From Cytobacillus horneckiae (GTDB lineage: Bacteria; Bacillota; Bacilli; Bacillales; Cytobacillaceae): 64,000 nucleotides of DNA. Where the stretch lies: NCBI RefSeq assembly GCF_002835735.1, contig NZ_PISD01000066.1, forward strand, positions 1 to 64,000, in the 5' to 3' direction. The position numbers and the translations under genes were made by a program. The notes below the pieces were generated by a model, which had not been told where the DNA came from, made no database searches, and worked only from the letters and a program-made list of their open reading frames with translations. Each line of letters starts with the position of its first letter. Position 1 is the stretch's first letter. Shown piece after piece: positions 37,978 through 48,030 of this stretch.

Positions 37978-39273
37978 ATGACTATTTACCATTTCGTAGG
38001 TATAAAAGGGTCAGGGATGAGTGCATTGGCACAAATCCTTCATGATATGAACTACAATGTACAAGGATCAGATATTGAAAAGCATTTCTTCACTCAGGTG
38101 GCACTTGAGGAAGCTGGAATTAAAATTTTACCGTTTCAAAAAGAAAATATCGAACCAGGCATGACGATTATTGCCGGAAATGCATTTCCTGATTCACACG
38201 AAGAGATTCAGGAAGCGTTAAGATTAGGTCTGCCTGTGATTAGATATCATCGCTTCTTAGGTGATTTTATGAAAAGCTTTACGAGCATTGCAGTGACAGG
38301 GGCCCATGGTAAAACATCAACAACAGGATTGCTTTCCCATGTACTGGCAGGTGCAAAGCCGACCGCTTTCTTAATAGGAGACGGAACAGGTAAAGGGGAT
38401 CAGAAAGCGGAGTACTTTGCATTTGAAGCATGTGAGTATAGACGCCATTTCTTATCTTATCATCCGGATTATTGCATCATGACGAATATTGATTTTGATC
38501 ACCCTGATTATTTTGCTAGTATAGAGGATGTCTTTTCCGCTTTTCAAGAGATGTCATTACAAGTGAAAAAGGGCATTTTCGCATGCGGTGATGATGAAAT
38601 GCTACAAAAAATTCAAGCGAAGGTACCTGTCCTGTTTTATGGATTTGGTGAAGAAAATGATTTCCAAGCAAGAAATATCGTGAAATCCACTGAAGGCACA
38701 ACTTTCGATGTATTTGTACGCAATACTTTCTATAATACATTCTCAATCGCTTCTTACGGTGATCACAATGTGTTAAACGCACTTGCTGTTATTGCTGTTT
38801 GCCATTATGAAGAAATTGATGCAGCAATCGTTCAGGCACAATTAACAACATTTGGCGGTGTAAAAAGACGGTTCACAGAAAAGGTGATTGGTAGACAAGT
38901 CATTATAGATGATTATGCCCATCATCCGACAGAAATTAAGGCAACGATCGAAGCGGCCAGGCAAAAGTATCCGGAAAGAGAAATTATTAGTGTGTTCCAG
39001 CCTCATACTTTTACAAGAACACAAACTTTCTTAGATGATTTTGCCGAAAGTTTGAATATGGCCGATCAAGTGTATTTATGTGAAATTTTCGGATCTGCGA
39101 GAGAAAATCATGGCAAGCTATCTATTGAGGACTTGCAGGCTAAAGTGTCTGGAGCTGTCGTATTAAATGAAGACAGAACGAGTATCTTAAAGGAACATAA
39201 CGATAGCGTACTTATTTTCATGGGTGCAGGAGATATTCAAAAGTTCCAAAAAGCCTATGAAATGCAATTATAG
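37978..39273 (+). CDS. murC: UDP-N-acetylmuramate-L-alanine ligase MurC
   Basis: A 431-residue cytosolic ligase that adds L-alanine to UDP-MurNAc, the first step of the peptidoglycan stem peptide. The N-terminal glycine loop G-I-K-G-S-G-M-S-A (residues 8-16) and the Mur ATP loop [10 protein letters not shown] (about 107-116) are clear; D-D-Y-A-H-H-P-T-E lies near 310. Length equals that of Bacillus MurC. ATG 37978 has TTGGAGGT 8 bases upstream; the longer frame from 37912 has no ribosome site. It ends at a terminator, so it is expressed alone. Confidence 0.95.
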   Translation: MTIYHFVGIKGSGMSALAQILHDMNYNVQGSDIEKHFFTQVALEEAGIKILPFQKENIEPGMTIIAGNAFPDSHEEIQEALRLGLPVIRYHRFLGDFMKSFTSIAVTGAHGKTSTTGLLSHVLAGAKPTAFLIGDGTGKGDQKAEYFAFEACEYRRHFLSYHPDYCIMTNIDFDHPDYFASIEDVFSAFQEMSLQVKKGIFACGDDEMLQKIQAKVPVLFYGFGEENDFQARNIVKSTEGTTFDVFVRNTFYNTFSIASYGDHNVLNALAVIAVCHYEEIDAAIVQAQLTTFGGVKRRFTEKVIGRQVIIDDYAHHPTEIKATIEAARQKYPEREIISVFQPHTFTRTQTFLDDFAESLNMADQVYLCEIFGSARENHGKLSIEDLQAKVSGAVVLNEDRTSILKEHNDSVLIFMGAGDIQKFQKAYEMQL

Positions 39274-39285
39274 TTGTAAGCACCT

Positions 39286-39311
39286 AACCCCCTAGTATAC
39301 TTTGGGGGTTT
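39286..39311 (+). terminator. Rho-independent terminator of murC
   Basis: AACCCCC (39286-39292) pairs with GGGGGTT (39304-39310), followed by T-rich DNA. Confidence 0.8.
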
Positions 39312-39375
39312 CCTGCATTTGTGCTCTGTTACACATATACGGTTTTAAGGAAGAAGATGTAATTGGACTAAATGA

Positions 39376-39425
39376 GGTGTCTGCTCGACTTCCGCAAGAG
39401 AGAAGCGAGACAGACGAGAAGACAC
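39376..39425 (+). repeat. Dispersed repeat family B, copy 1
   Basis: GGTGTCTGCTCGACTTCCGC and then AGCGAGACAGACGAG match, in opposite orientation, the element at 55094-55135. This GC-richer patch differs from the AT-rich surroundings. The rest of the 560-bp stretch between murC's terminator and 39877 holds no convincing gene; short open frames here are chance. Confidence 0.6.
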
Positions 39426-39876
39426 TGCGGCAACGACGAAACGGACCGACGCTCTCGATCAGTGAGCGAGAGATTAGTTTCCAAATAGCGCAGAAGAACC
39501 GAAAAAACGGTGCGCTACATGAAAAAGTGGTATTAAAAAGCAATGTAATTAGGACAGGAGAATAGCAGTTTGTTTTTTCATATACTCCCTTACTTTGACA
39601 AAAATAAGAAAGCAGACAAAATGACAAGATTGTTACATCGTTGGAAAACATTGAATAATCTAGGGGAAACAGCTACAAAAAACGAATAATAATTCCCTGT
39701 GTTAATTTCATATAATTAAAGTAACAAATGAAGGTGAGTGTTTATATTTTCCGATGCAAGAGCAGATACACGACTTCGCTATTGTTGCTTCCGTGGGATA
39801 GAAAGGATGAGTAAACGAGTGTTACTTACCGCACCATGTCAGAACATGAAAAGAGATACGACAGCTTTTTATATAA

Positions 39877-39918
39877 ATAAAAAAGCTTGTAGAAAAACGA
39901 TAGGTTTCTCTACAAGCT
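39877..39918 (-). terminator. Rho-independent terminator of the M29 aminopeptidase gene
   Basis: On the minus strand AGCTTGTAGA pairs with TCTACAAGCT around a loop, followed by TTTTTTAT. Confidence 0.88.
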
Positions 39919-39952
39919 CTGGAAGAAGTCCATTGGATTTCTTCCCGTTCTA

Positions 39953-41068
39953 TTATTTCAAGTTTTCTGGATTTAAAGATTCCAATTCAGGAATGACAAA
40001 ACGGCCGTCTTTACGGATAAGGACATCATCAAAATAAATTGCTCCTCCGCCGTAATCAGGGCGCTGGATATTAACTAAGTCCCAATGGATGTTTGATTTA
40101 TTGCCATTGTAAGCTTCGTCATAGCATTGTCCAGGCGTAAAATGGAAGCTGCCATCAATTTTTTCATCGAATAATATATCTTGCATTGGATGAAGAATGA
40201 ACGGGTTCACACCGATTGCGAATTCTCCTACAAAGCGAGCGCCTTCATCAGTATCAAAGATTTTATTGATTCTTTCAGTGTCATTTGCTTCTGCTTCAAC
40301 AATTTTTCCATCCTGAAATGTAAGCTTTACATTTTCAAAAGTAAAACCGTTGTATGGCGATGGCGTATTGTACGAAATGGTTCCGTTTACAGAATCGCGA
40401 ACAGGGGCTGTATAGACTTCGCCATCAGGGATATTCATCTGACCTGAGCATTTAATTGCAGGAATATCTTTAATGGAGAAAGATAAATCTGTTCCTGGAC
40501 CTGTTAAATGCACTTTATCTGTCTTGTTCATTAACTCAACTAAGTTTTCCATTGCTTGATCCATTTTTCCATAATCAAGGTTACATACATTGAAATAGAA
40601 GTCTTCAAATGCTTCAGTGCTCATTTTTGCAAGCTGTGCCATAGAAGCATTCGGATATCTTAAAACAACCCATTTTGTCTTCGGTACGCGGATTTCTCTA
40701 TGTACTTTTTGACCGATTGTTGAGCCGTGGATTCTCATCTTGTCGTCTGGCACATCGGCATGTTCATTAATGTTATCACCTGAACGCAGGCCAATATAAG
40801 CATCCATTTTGCTCATTACAGTCGCTTCGAATTCAGCAGCAAGATTATATTGCTCTTCATGCGCTCCAAGCAGTAATTCGCGGTCAACTTGATTGTCTTT
40901 TAAAGTAACAAATGGATGCCCGCCTGCTGCATATGCTTCTTTAACTAATGCAGTAACAAGCTCTTTTTGCAATCCGAAATTCTCAATTAACACTTTTTCA
41001 CCTTTTTGCAGGCGAATAGAATAATTAATTAAATTTTTTGCTAGTTGTTGAATACGAGGATCTTTCAT
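39953..41068 (-). CDS. M29-family (thermophilic-type) aminopeptidase
   Basis: A 371-residue metal aminopeptidase of family M29 (AmpS/AmpT type). Family marks: L-I-N-Y-S-I-R-L-Q-K-G-E-K-V-L-I near the start, the G-T-D-L-S-F-S block (about residues 203), V-G-E-F-A-I-G-V-N with the metal Glu (about 290), and the late H-P-M-Q-D-I-L-F-D-E-K-I-D-G-S-F-H-F with D and H ligands followed by N-I-H-W-D-L-V. It is somewhat shorter than the 410-residue AmpS. It is oriented against its neighbours and has its own terminator. GGAGGGATAATAG precedes the ATG. Confidence 0.88.
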   Translation of the reverse strand: MKDPRIQQLAKNLINYSIRLQKGEKVLIENFGLQKELVTALVKEAYAAGGHPFVTLKDNQVDRELLLGAHEEQYNLAAEFEATVMSKMDAYIGLRSGDNINEHADVPDDKMRIHGSTIGQKVHREIRVPKTKWVVLRYPNASMAQLAKMSTEAFEDFYFNVCNLDYGKMDQAMENLVELMNKTDKVHLTGPGTDLSFSIKDIPAIKCSGQMNIPDGEVYTAPVRDSVNGTISYNTPSPYNGFTFENVKLTFQDGKIVEAEANDTERINKIFDTDEGARFVGEFAIGVNPFILHPMQDILFDEKIDGSFHFTPGQCYDEAYNGNKSNIHWDLVNIQRPDYGGGAIYFDDVLIRKDGRFVIPELESLNPENLK

Positions 41069-41336
41069 CCTATTATCCCTCCGTAGAACAGAATAAATGT
41101 TACTAGTATATTGTAACCTAAATATTTTGTTTTTGTTTATTCATTTAAAAACTCTTTTAGATTGTGGTAATATTTACATAGAAATTAAAGGACGTTGCAA
41201 GGAAAGGATATCATCAGGTTTACTATACAGTTTAATTGGGAAAAGAAATAATATATCTTTAATTACAAATGCTGTAATGTAAAAACTTTCTTAAACTTCT
41301 CTTTAATTTTTTAATCAACTGGAGGTGTACCCTTAT

Positions 41337-41816
41337 ATGCAGATAATTTTATATTTGAGTGTGGCGGTTATTGCCATTGCCTTTCTCGTTTTAGTGATTT
41401 ATTTAGCTAAAACTCTTTCATCCCTGCAAGTCACTTTAACAAGTGTTTCAACTACACTGGTCGGCTTGGAAAAGCAGCTGGATGGAGTAACAAGAGAAAC
41501 AACCGAGCTGTTACATAAAACAAACGCACTTGCTGAAGATATTCAGCACAAGTCTGAAAGTCTTAATAATGTAGTAGACGCAGTAAAAGAAGTTGGAGAT
41601 TCTGTTAGAACCTTTAATGGTTCTATTCAAAATATTACTTCATCTGTGAATACACAGGTTGAACTAAATAAAGACAAAATGGCTCAAATGATTAGTTGGG
41701 GCAATGTCATCTTAGAATTAAGGGACAAATACAAAAAGCGTAAGGTGGAACCAGTTCAAACCTATACTGCTGAAGAGCCAGTTCCAACTAAGAGAAGAGA
41801 AAGAGGAAGATCGTAA
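41337..41816 (+). CDS. ytxG: DUF948 membrane protein YtxG
   Basis: A 159-residue protein with one N-terminal membrane helix (residues 3-24) and a long coiled-coil region ('TSVSTTLVGLEKQLDGVT' and onward to about residue 110), the layout of DUF948. The C-terminus is basic (K-R-R-E-R-G-R-S). ATG 41337 is used because GGAGGTG is 9 bases upstream; the GTG at 41325 lies inside that site. First gene of the ytxGHJ operon, which in B. subtilis is part of the SigB/SigH general stress regulon. Confidence 0.88.
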   Translation: MQIILYLSVAVIAIAFLVLVIYLAKTLSSLQVTLTSVSTTLVGLEKQLDGVTRETTELLHKTNALAEDIQHKSESLNNVVDAVKEVGDSVRTFNGSIQNITSSVNTQVELNKDKMAQMISWGNVILELRDKYKKRKVEPVQTYTAEEPVPTKRRERGRS

Positions 41817-41840
41817 ATTCTAATCTGGAGGTTGAAAGAG

Positions 41841-42290
41841 ATGGGAAATCAAGATCGTAATCAAAATGATACTAAACAAGCAAATAAGAGTGAAGACAGC
41901 ATTAATACAAAGGATTTTTTAATTGGTGCTCTTATTGGAGGAATTGTAGGAGCCGGGACAGCACTGCTGCTTGCACCTAAGTCAGGAAAAGAATTGATTA
42001 GTGACATTAATACCCAAGCTGCAAATTTGAAAGACAAATCCAGTCATTTAGCTGGTACAGCCAAGGAAAAAAGCAATGAACTTGTCCACGCAGCAAAGGA
42101 AAAAACGAATGAAATTTCACATACTGTTTCAAAGCAATCTTCAGAAATTATGGATAAGATTAAGCATATGACAACAAATGAAGAGACGCCTGCTGCTGAA
42201 AGTGCATTTACAACTGAAGGTGATGCGCAACTGAGGCTTGAAGAAACAAAAAAAGCCTTCGATGCAACAGAAGAGAAAGTTAATCAATAA
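41841..42290 (+). CDS. ytxH: YtxH-like stress protein
   Basis: A 149-residue protein with a short Gly/Ala-rich hydrophobic segment (residues 23-46, the 'GALIGGIVGAGTALLLAPKSGKE' hallmark split at Gly) and then an amphipathic helical tail rich in Lys, Ala and Glu ('KEKSNELVHAAKEKTNE'), resembling LEA-like helices. The YtxH family is stress-induced and membrane-associated. ATG 41841 has TGGAGG 9 bases before it. Second gene of the operon. Confidence 0.88.
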   Translation: MGNQDRNQNDTKQANKSEDSINTKDFLIGALIGGIVGAGTALLLAPKSGKELISDINTQAANLKDKSSHLAGTAKEKSNELVHAAKEKTNEISHTVSKQSSEIMDKIKHMTTNEETPAAESAFTTEGDAQLRLEETKKAFDATEEKVNQ

Positions 42291-42318
42291 ATCAAAGCTG
42301 AACGATTTGTTTTCAAGG

Positions 42319-42345
42319 CGGTGAAGTGATAATATTACTTCACCG
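42319..42345 (+). other. Intercistronic hairpin between ytxH and ytxJ
   Basis: CGGTGAAGT (42319-42327) and ACTTCACCG form a 9-bp perfect stem; the tail TCATTT is weak, so it is probably an mRNA-stability hairpin and not a full terminator. Confidence 0.6.
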
Positions 42346-42376
42346 TCATTTAATGATTAGGAGGAGATTTAACATT

Positions 42377-42706
42377 ATGGAAAGATTAACGAATCATGAA
42401 GAATTTGAAAAAGCATTGGCAGAAAACGATCAAATGCTATTGCTGAAGCATAGTAATACATGCCCAATAAGCGCGGACGCATATGAACAATATGAAAAAT
42501 ATACAAGTGAAAACAACAGCGTCAAATCTTACTATCTTATCGTCCAAGAAGATCGACCATTATCTAATGAAATTGCCGAAACTTACGAGATCAAGCACGA
42601 ATCACCACAAGCTTTCTTCTTTAATAATAAACAAGTTGCTTGGCATACATCACATCGTAAAATTACATATGACACATTGGCAGCAGCTGTAAGTGAAGGG
42701 AAATAA
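42377..42706 (+). CDS. ytxJ: Bacillithiol system redox-active protein YtxJ
   Basis: A 109-residue thioredoxin-fold protein. The single-cysteine active site is S-N-T-C-P-I-S with Cys29, the monothiol motif of the bacilliredoxin-like YtxJ family, which removes bacillithiol from protein thiols. H-E-S-P-Q-A-F-F-F (about residues 78-86) contains the cis-proline loop. ATG 42377 has TTAGGAGG 15 bases and GAGATTT nearer; the longer frame from 42326 lacks a ribosome site. Last gene of the ytxGHJ operon. Confidence 0.9.
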   Translation: MERLTNHEEFEKALAENDQMLLLKHSNTCPISADAYEQYEKYTSENNSVKSYYLIVQEDRPLSNEIAETYEIKHESPQAFFFNNKQVAWHTSHRKITYDTLAAAVSEGK

Positions 42707-42731
42707 AAAGCTCACAATAGTGAGCTTTTTA
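42705..42731. terminator. Bidirectional terminator
   Basis: AAAAAGCTCAC (from 42705) pairs with GTGAGCTTTTT (42720-42730) with loop AATA; it serves ytxJ and the convergent FtsA-like gene. Confidence 0.85.
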
Positions 42732-44921
42732 TCATTTTGTTGCCTTATTTGGATTAGAGAAAATGACTTTCGTTATTGGCCAAACAATCTCGAGCTGGTC
42801 GCCATCCTGAATTTGTTCATGAAAGTTAGATTCCTCGCCATTTTTTAATAAAGTAAAGCTTCCGTTTGATTCATGGGGTATTTCGACTTGCACCTTTTTA
42901 AATATGTCTTGAAAAATAAAAGGTTCATTTGGCTCCTCTTTATAAATAAGGCGATCGCCATTGTAAATGAAGCTCTCTTCTTCCAAAGCTTCCTCATCAC
43001 GCTTAACTGATATAAGCCTTTTTGTTAAAGCTAAAGGTTTTCCGTTGTAGGTAATGCGAATGGATTTTGATAGCGATAAACGTTTATGCCCAGCTAAACG
43101 GCGCAGCGTGATCGGTTCTCTTTTTTGAATATGAAACCTGTCAAGATGCTCGAAGGGAAAATGGATTTTTGCTTCTTGGCCATTTCTCAACAGCTTTCCA
43201 GAACCGGATGGTATGATTGTCGATTTATCATTGAGTGTGATGTTCATCGGCTTTAATTCATCCAAAAGGTCCTCTAATTGCAAGAACTTAAACATGTCTT
43301 CTATTGTTATTGGAACTTTGCACACTATTTTATCTCTATCATTGAGGCTTTCTTCCATTGAAATATTCTCGCCGTTACGTGTAATAGCAGAATGAACGAT
43401 GTATTGTGCTTCGTTAATTTGCACCTGTTTTTTTGCTGCTTCTTCAATTAAGTCCTTTACACGGACTTCCGCTTTTTTTCCATCACTGCCTTTGAGAACT
43501 TTTAAGACATCACCATTTTGAACCTTGTCATCTAGTTTACATACTTGGTGATTAAGTGTTATTTCCGGAGCATGACCATGACTTCCAGGAATCGTAATAT
43601 TGTTCTCATTTAAGGAGATAATCATAGCGAGTCCCGGTTTTCCATATAGCTGATTCACCTTTATCCCTGCAGCCAGTAAACAGTCGCCAACAGTCAATTT
43701 ATTAATTTCAAATAGCCGAATCGGCTGTTCGTTCACATAAACTGTGCGGTATTGAACAGGCGCTTTATGTGCAGCGATAGCAATGCCGATTGGGGTGACC
43801 AGCTCTGGTCCAGCAGGCAGATCCGCTGACTTTGATAAAGATTGTATAGCTTCAATTCCGCGTATCGCTACTCTGTTAAAAGGGAGCTCAAGCAGCTCAG
43901 CAACTCTTGACGTTAAATCAGGTGTTTGACTGCCACCTCCTACAAGCATGACAGCGGTTGGAGAGCGTCCATTATTCAATTGATATATTTCATCACATAT
44001 TGCTCCAGCAAGCCGGTCTATCGCTGGAGAAAGGTCTTTCATAATCGCATCTCGCGATAATTCTGACTGAAAGCCGAGAATGTCTGAAACTTTAATTGCC
44101 TCTTTTGTATTCAGCTCTTTCTTTACTTGTTCAGCTGATGGAAAGTCGAGTAATAAGTTCTCTTGAATTGCTTCTGTTACTTCATCGCCGGCTACAGGAA
44201 CCATCCCATAAGCCACAACAGTGCCTAAGTCGGTGATTGCGATATCAGAAGTGCCTGCCCCAATATCAACAAGAGCCACATTCAGTTTCCTTATTGAAGG
44301 AGGAATAAGTACGTTAATAGCTGCTATAGGTTCTAACGTTAATGCTTCCATCTCTAATCCTGACCGCTGCAGTGCAGCAATTAGTGAATCGATAACGACC
44401 TTTGGCAAGAATGTCGCAATAATATCTACAGATGCAACATCTCCTGTTTGATCTATTAAATTACCGATTTCCTGGCCATCGATATAATAATGAAGGATGG
44501 AATAGCCTACACAATAATAATGGTGGCTTTTTTCTATTAGATATTTTTCTGCCACATTTGCTTGAGCTTGTTGAACCGCGCTTAGTTCTAAATGAAGTAC
44601 GTCCTGCTTTTCCATAAGCGAATTTCCCTGAATGTTTATGGACGCAGAAGCATGTTCTGTTTTTAATGCTCTCCCTGCAGCAGCTACGCTGACTTTTTCC
44701 AAAGGTCCATAAGTTTCTTCAAGTTCATTTTTGATTTGTGAAATGACTTTTGAGACCGCTACTATATCGTGAATCTGTCCATCAAGCATTGCACGTTCCG
44801 AGTGCTCCTGACTGCGCATATCGATGATACTAAATTGATCATTCTGTTTTTCAAGAATGATACCTACAACTGATCGTGTGCCAATATCTAATGCAAAAAT
44901 CCTGTTATTCTCATCGTTCAA
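42732..44921 (-). CDS. FtsA/PilM-like actin-fold protein with C-terminal beta-grasp-type domains
   Basis: A 729-residue protein. Residues 1-360 are an actin-fold ATPase of the FtsA/PilM group: phosphate 1 motif A-L-D-I-G-T-R-S-V-V (10-19), V-D-I-G-A-G-T-S-D-I-A (about 217-227) and V-M-L-V-G-G-G-S-Q-T-P (about 327-337). Unlike FtsA, the remaining 370 residues hold repeated small beta-rich segments ('GDCLLAAGIKV', 'NGDVLKVLKG', 'GDQLEIVWP'), reminiscent of SLBB or beta-grasp modules. No C-terminal amphipathic membrane anchor is seen. Cytosolic, probably linked to the envelope. Single gene, convergent with ytxJ. Family annotated as cell-division FtsA-like in Bacillus; role unknown. Confidence 0.75.
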   Translation of the reverse strand: MNDENNRIFALDIGTRSVVGIILEKQNDQFSIIDMRSQEHSERAMLDGQIHDIVAVSKVISQIKNELEETYGPLEKVSVAAAGRALKTEHASASINIQGNSLMEKQDVLHLELSAVQQAQANVAEKYLIEKSHHYYCVGYSILHYYIDGQEIGNLIDQTGDVASVDIIATFLPKVVIDSLIAALQRSGLEMEALTLEPIAAINVLIPPSIRKLNVALVDIGAGTSDIAITDLGTVVAYGMVPVAGDEVTEAIQENLLLDFPSAEQVKKELNTKEAIKVSDILGFQSELSRDAIMKDLSPAIDRLAGAICDEIYQLNNGRSPTAVMLVGGGSQTPDLTSRVAELLELPFNRVAIRGIEAIQSLSKSADLPAGPELVTPIGIAIAAHKAPVQYRTVYVNEQPIRLFEINKLTVGDCLLAAGIKVNQLYGKPGLAMIISLNENNITIPGSHGHAPEITLNHQVCKLDDKVQNGDVLKVLKGSDGKKAEVRVKDLIEEAAKKQVQINEAQYIVHSAITRNGENISMEESLNDRDKIVCKVPITIEDMFKFLQLEDLLDELKPMNITLNDKSTIIPSGSGKLLRNGQEAKIHFPFEHLDRFHIQKREPITLRRLAGHKRLSLSKSIRITYNGKPLALTKRLISVKRDEEALEEESFIYNGDRLIYKEEPNEPFIFQDIFKKVQVEIPHESNGSFTLLKNGEESNFHEQIQDGDQLEIVWPITKVIFSNPNKATK

Positions 44922-45181
44922 GAGGATACACCTTCTTTATTTTAATAACTTTTTGCTTTATTACTTAAAAGCGTTTAATTAATAAAGAAAAATTTAGTGA
45001 CAGATACGTATATTTCATATATAATAACCCTAATTATAAAAAATGTATCATATATTTTTAAGCCAATAAAGATGAATATGTCTGAATAGAGGTAGAATAA
45101 AAAGAATTCAACCATCTATGTGCTATTCTAACCTTCATATAATTCTTACGGCAATTTAATTTTTGAGAGGATGGGACTGTT

Positions 45182-46255
45182 ATGGGTAAAGAACTAGAGC
45201 AATTACGTAACCGTGTGGATGAGATTAACCTTCAGCTACTAGCTTTAATTAATGAAAGAGCAGAACTTGTTCAAGAAATCGGAAGGGTTAAGGAAACACA
45301 AGGAGTTTATCGATATGATCCTGTCCGCGAGAGAGCTATGCTTGATTTAATTAAAGAGAACAATAATGGTCCTTTTGAGAATTCGACGATTGAGCATATG
45401 TTCAAAGAAATTTTTAAAGCGGGTCTAGAGCTTCAAAAAGATGACCATCGCAAAGCACTATTAGTTTCACGTAAGAAAAAATCAGAAAATACGATTGTTG
45501 ATATAAAAGGTGAAAAAGTAGGCAATGGCCAACCGCATTTAGTGTTCGGTCCATGTGCAGTTGAATCTTACGAGCAGGTTGCTACAGTAGCGAAAGCTGT
45601 AAAAGATAAAGGCTTAAAGCTTTTGCGCGGAGGTGCATTTAAGCCAAGAACTTCGCCTTATGATTTCCAAGGACTTGGTCTTGAAGGGCTTAAAATCCTT
45701 AAAAAAGTGGCAGATGAATTTGATTTAGCGGTCATTTCCGAAATCGTTAGTCCTAGCGATATTGAGACGGCTGTTGATTACCTCGATGTCATTCAAATTG
45801 GCGCAAGAAATATGCAGAACTTCGAATTGTTAAAAGCAGCGGGCCAAGTAAATAAGCCAGTCTTGCTTAAGCGAGGCATGTCTGCAACAATTGAAGAATT
45901 TATCAATGCAGCGGAATATATTATGGCGCAAGGAAACGGGCAAATTATCCTATGTGAACGCGGCATTAGAACATACGAAAAGGCAACGAGAAATACGCTT
46001 GATATTACTGCAGTGCCGATTCTTAAACAAGAAACTCATCTGCCGGTATTTGTTGATGTTACTCATTCAACAGGCAGAAAGGATTTATTATTACCAGCTG
46101 CAAAAGCTGCATTAGCTATCGGAGCTGATGGCGTGATGGCGGAGGTTCACCCTGACCCTGCAGTTGCCCTGTCTGATTCAGCGCAACAAATGGATTTAAA
46201 TCAATTTGATCAATTCATGAGCGAGCTAAGCAAATCCGCTTTAGTAAGAGTTTAA
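45182..46255 (+). CDS. aroA: Chorismate mutase - DAHP synthase fusion AroA
   Basis: A 357-residue bifunctional enzyme. Residues 1-85 form an AroQ-type chorismate mutase ([20 protein letters not shown]). Residues 100-350 form the 3-deoxy-D-arabino-heptulosonate 7-phosphate synthase barrel with V-F-G-P-C-A-V-E-S (about 121-129), [11 protein letters not shown] (about 151-161), L-K-R-G-M and V-D-V-T-H-S-T-G-R. The mutase part serves as the feedback sensor for prephenate or chorismate in Bacillus. GAGAGGATGG precedes the ATG, and the gene stands just before ccpA as in B. subtilis. Confidence 0.95.
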   Translation: MGKELEQLRNRVDEINLQLLALINERAELVQEIGRVKETQGVYRYDPVRERAMLDLIKENNNGPFENSTIEHMFKEIFKAGLELQKDDHRKALLVSRKKKSENTIVDIKGEKVGNGQPHLVFGPCAVESYEQVATVAKAVKDKGLKLLRGGAFKPRTSPYDFQGLGLEGLKILKKVADEFDLAVISEIVSPSDIETAVDYLDVIQIGARNMQNFELLKAAGQVNKPVLLKRGMSATIEEFINAAEYIMAQGNGQIILCERGIRTYEKATRNTLDITAVPILKQETHLPVFVDVTHSTGRKDLLLPAAKAALAIGADGVMAEVHPDPAVALSDSAQQMDLNQFDQFMSELSKSALVRV

Positions 46256-46328
46256 AAAAGAGTTCGGCCGGCTAGAGGCTAAAGATGTCTCATATAAAAA
46301 GCTAAACTGTGTTTCTTTAAGCCAGTAG

Positions 46329-46369
46329 CTTGGGCTGTGATGAATGTATCGTATCGTTCATTGCTCAAG
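46329..46369 (+). other. Two-part hairpin downstream of aroA
   Basis: CTTGGGC (46329-46335) pairs with GCTCAAG (46363-46369, one wobble), and inside it ATGAA (46340) with TTCAT (46357). It lies between the aroA stop and its terminator and could be a stabilising 3' structure. Confidence 0.45.
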
Positions 46370-46389
46370 CCGCCTCGACATTTTGAAGT

Positions 46390-46423
46390 AAGAGCCTTCT
46401 GCGTATGCCGAAGGCTCTTTTTC
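46390..46423 (+). terminator. Rho-independent terminator of aroA
   Basis: AGAGCCTTC pairs with GAAGGCTCT, followed by TTTTTC. From here to 46801 there is no gene; the stretch carries the ccpA promoter region, with a TATAAA box at 46763 about 40 bp before the start codon. Confidence 0.9.
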
Positions 46424-46801
46424 TCATTTAAGCATTGATGCTATATATTTCTAAGTGAAGCCGTTGAAAAAAGAGTCGTTCACGTAGATAAAATTAGAAA
46501 ATCTAAGTTGTTTCATTTCCTCTAGCTAGTTCTTCATTGAATAGTGTTAAGTTTGACGGCCGCTGTCTGCTATTTGGTTGATTTGCCTTATTCACCTGCT
46601 GGTAAAGCACGTCCACATTTAGTGACTATTTTTTGACTTTTTCAGAAATATTTAGACATGGCGTTGCGGGGAGGGGCGCTCTGTCGTATGATTATACATA
46701 ATTAAAGATTTGTTCGTACATCTAAGGATGATGTTACATAGGAGTAATACATAAGAACATGCTATAAAATAAAGATAGGAATATTAAAGGAGTGTTATAA
46801 A

Positions 46802-47800
46802 GTGAATATAACGATATATGATGTAGCGAGAGAAGCAAATGTATCTATGGCAACAGTTTCACGCGTGGTAAACGGAAATCCGAATGTAAAGCCGACAACA
46901 AGAAAGAAAGTTTTAGAGGTAATCGATCGTTTAGGCTATCGCCCTAATGCTGTTGCACGTGGTCTTGCGAGTAAAAAGACGACGACTGTAGGTGTGATTA
47001 TTCCGGATGTCTCTAGTACTTTTGTTGCAGAGCTTGCAAGGGGAATTGAAGATATTGCAACGATGTACAAATATAATATTATTTTGAGCAACTCTGACCA
47101 AAACATGGACAAGGAGTTGCACTTATTAAATACAATGCTTGGCAAACAAGTGGATGGTATTGTATTTATGGGTGGCAATATCGAGGAAGAGCATGTAGCT
47201 GAGTTTGAAAAATCACCAGTTCCAATCGTTTTAGCAGCTTCAATTGAAAAATCAGAAACGATTCCCTCTGTTAATATTGATAATGAACAAGCTGCATTTG
47301 ATGCGACGACTGCTTTTATTGAAAAAGGCCATAAAGAAATTGCGCTTGTCATTGGACCGTTACGTGAACCAGTTAACAAAGAGAAAAAATTAGCAGGCTA
47401 TAAAAGAGCGCTTGAAACAGCAGAAATTCCATTTAAAGAAGAGCTTGTCATCGAAGGCGACTATACATATGACTCTGGGCTTGAAGCATTTGAGCGATTA
47501 CTAGAGATCGATCCAAAGCCATCAGCCATTTATGCAGGGTCAGATGAAATGGCGCTTGGAATCATTCATGGAGCAACGGATAAAGGATATTCCGTTCCGG
47601 AAGATGTGGAAGTAATCAGTTCTGATAGCACTAGACTGGCATTGATGGTCCGTCCGCAGTTAACTTCTGTTGTACAGCCATTATATGATATAGGTGCAGT
47701 TGCCATGAGGCTGTTAACCAAGTATATGAATAAGGAAGAAGTAACAGACCATATTGTAGTACTTCCGCACCGAATTGAAGAAAGAGACTCAACAAAATAA
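46802..47800 (+). CDS. ccpA: Catabolite control protein A
   Basis: A 332-residue LacI/GalR-family master regulator of carbon catabolite control; with HPr-Ser-P it binds cre sites. The helix-turn-helix is residues 4-23 ([19 protein letters not shown]) with the CcpA-typical [12 protein letters not shown], then the L-A-S-K-K-T hinge near 55. The core includes S-N-S-D-Q-N and D-G-I-V-F-M-G-G. Identity with B. subtilis CcpA is supported by the aroA-ccpA-motPS order. GTG start with AAAGGAGTG upstream. Candidate targets in this window: cre sites at 1705, 20089 and 52389. Confidence 0.96.
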   Translation: MNITIYDVAREANVSMATVSRVVNGNPNVKPTTRKKVLEVIDRLGYRPNAVARGLASKKTTTVGVIIPDVSSTFVAELARGIEDIATMYKYNIILSNSDQNMDKELHLLNTMLGKQVDGIVFMGGNIEEEHVAEFEKSPVPIVLAASIEKSETIPSVNIDNEQAAFDATTAFIEKGHKEIALVIGPLREPVNKEKKLAGYKRALETAEIPFKEELVIEGDYTYDSGLEAFERLLEIDPKPSAIYAGSDEMALGIIHGATDKGYSVPEDVEVISSDSTRLALMVRPQLTSVVQPLYDIGAVAMRLLTKYMNKEEVTDHIVVLPHRIEERDSTK

Positions 47801-47925
47801 ATAGTACTGCCGATAGAAATGACATAACGGGATAGAAGCGAGAGAGGCAGCCCAATTGTTCTTTTTCTATGGCAGCAATTAGAATATCTGTTTAAGTAGA
47901 AAAAGTGGGTTTCTCTTTGCTTGTC

Positions 47926-47947
47926 AAAGTGAAAACTTCACTTTTTT
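47926..47947 (+). terminator. Rho-independent terminator of ccpA
   Basis: AAAGTGAA (47926-47933) pairs with TTCACTTT (47937-47944), followed by T run. Confidence 0.75.
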
Positions 47948-48030
47948 GCTGTTAGAAAACGTGAAATTTTGCTTATCAAGGAATATAAAAAAAAGAGGAT
48001 CATTTTAAATTCGCATAAGGAAAACTAAAG

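Noticed and set aside
39302..39565. 87-codon frame after murC
   Set aside because: It lies in dispersed repeat DNA right after a terminator, without a ribosome site.
39738..40037. Small gene on the + strand at the end of the M29 aminopeptidase gene
   Set aside because: It overlaps the 3' end and terminator of the minus-strand aminopeptidase gene and its peptide has no sensible composition.
46329..46369. Riboswitch between aroA and ccpA
   Set aside because: The hairpin lies before the aroA terminator and shows no known aptamer pattern; it is better seen as a 3' structure.
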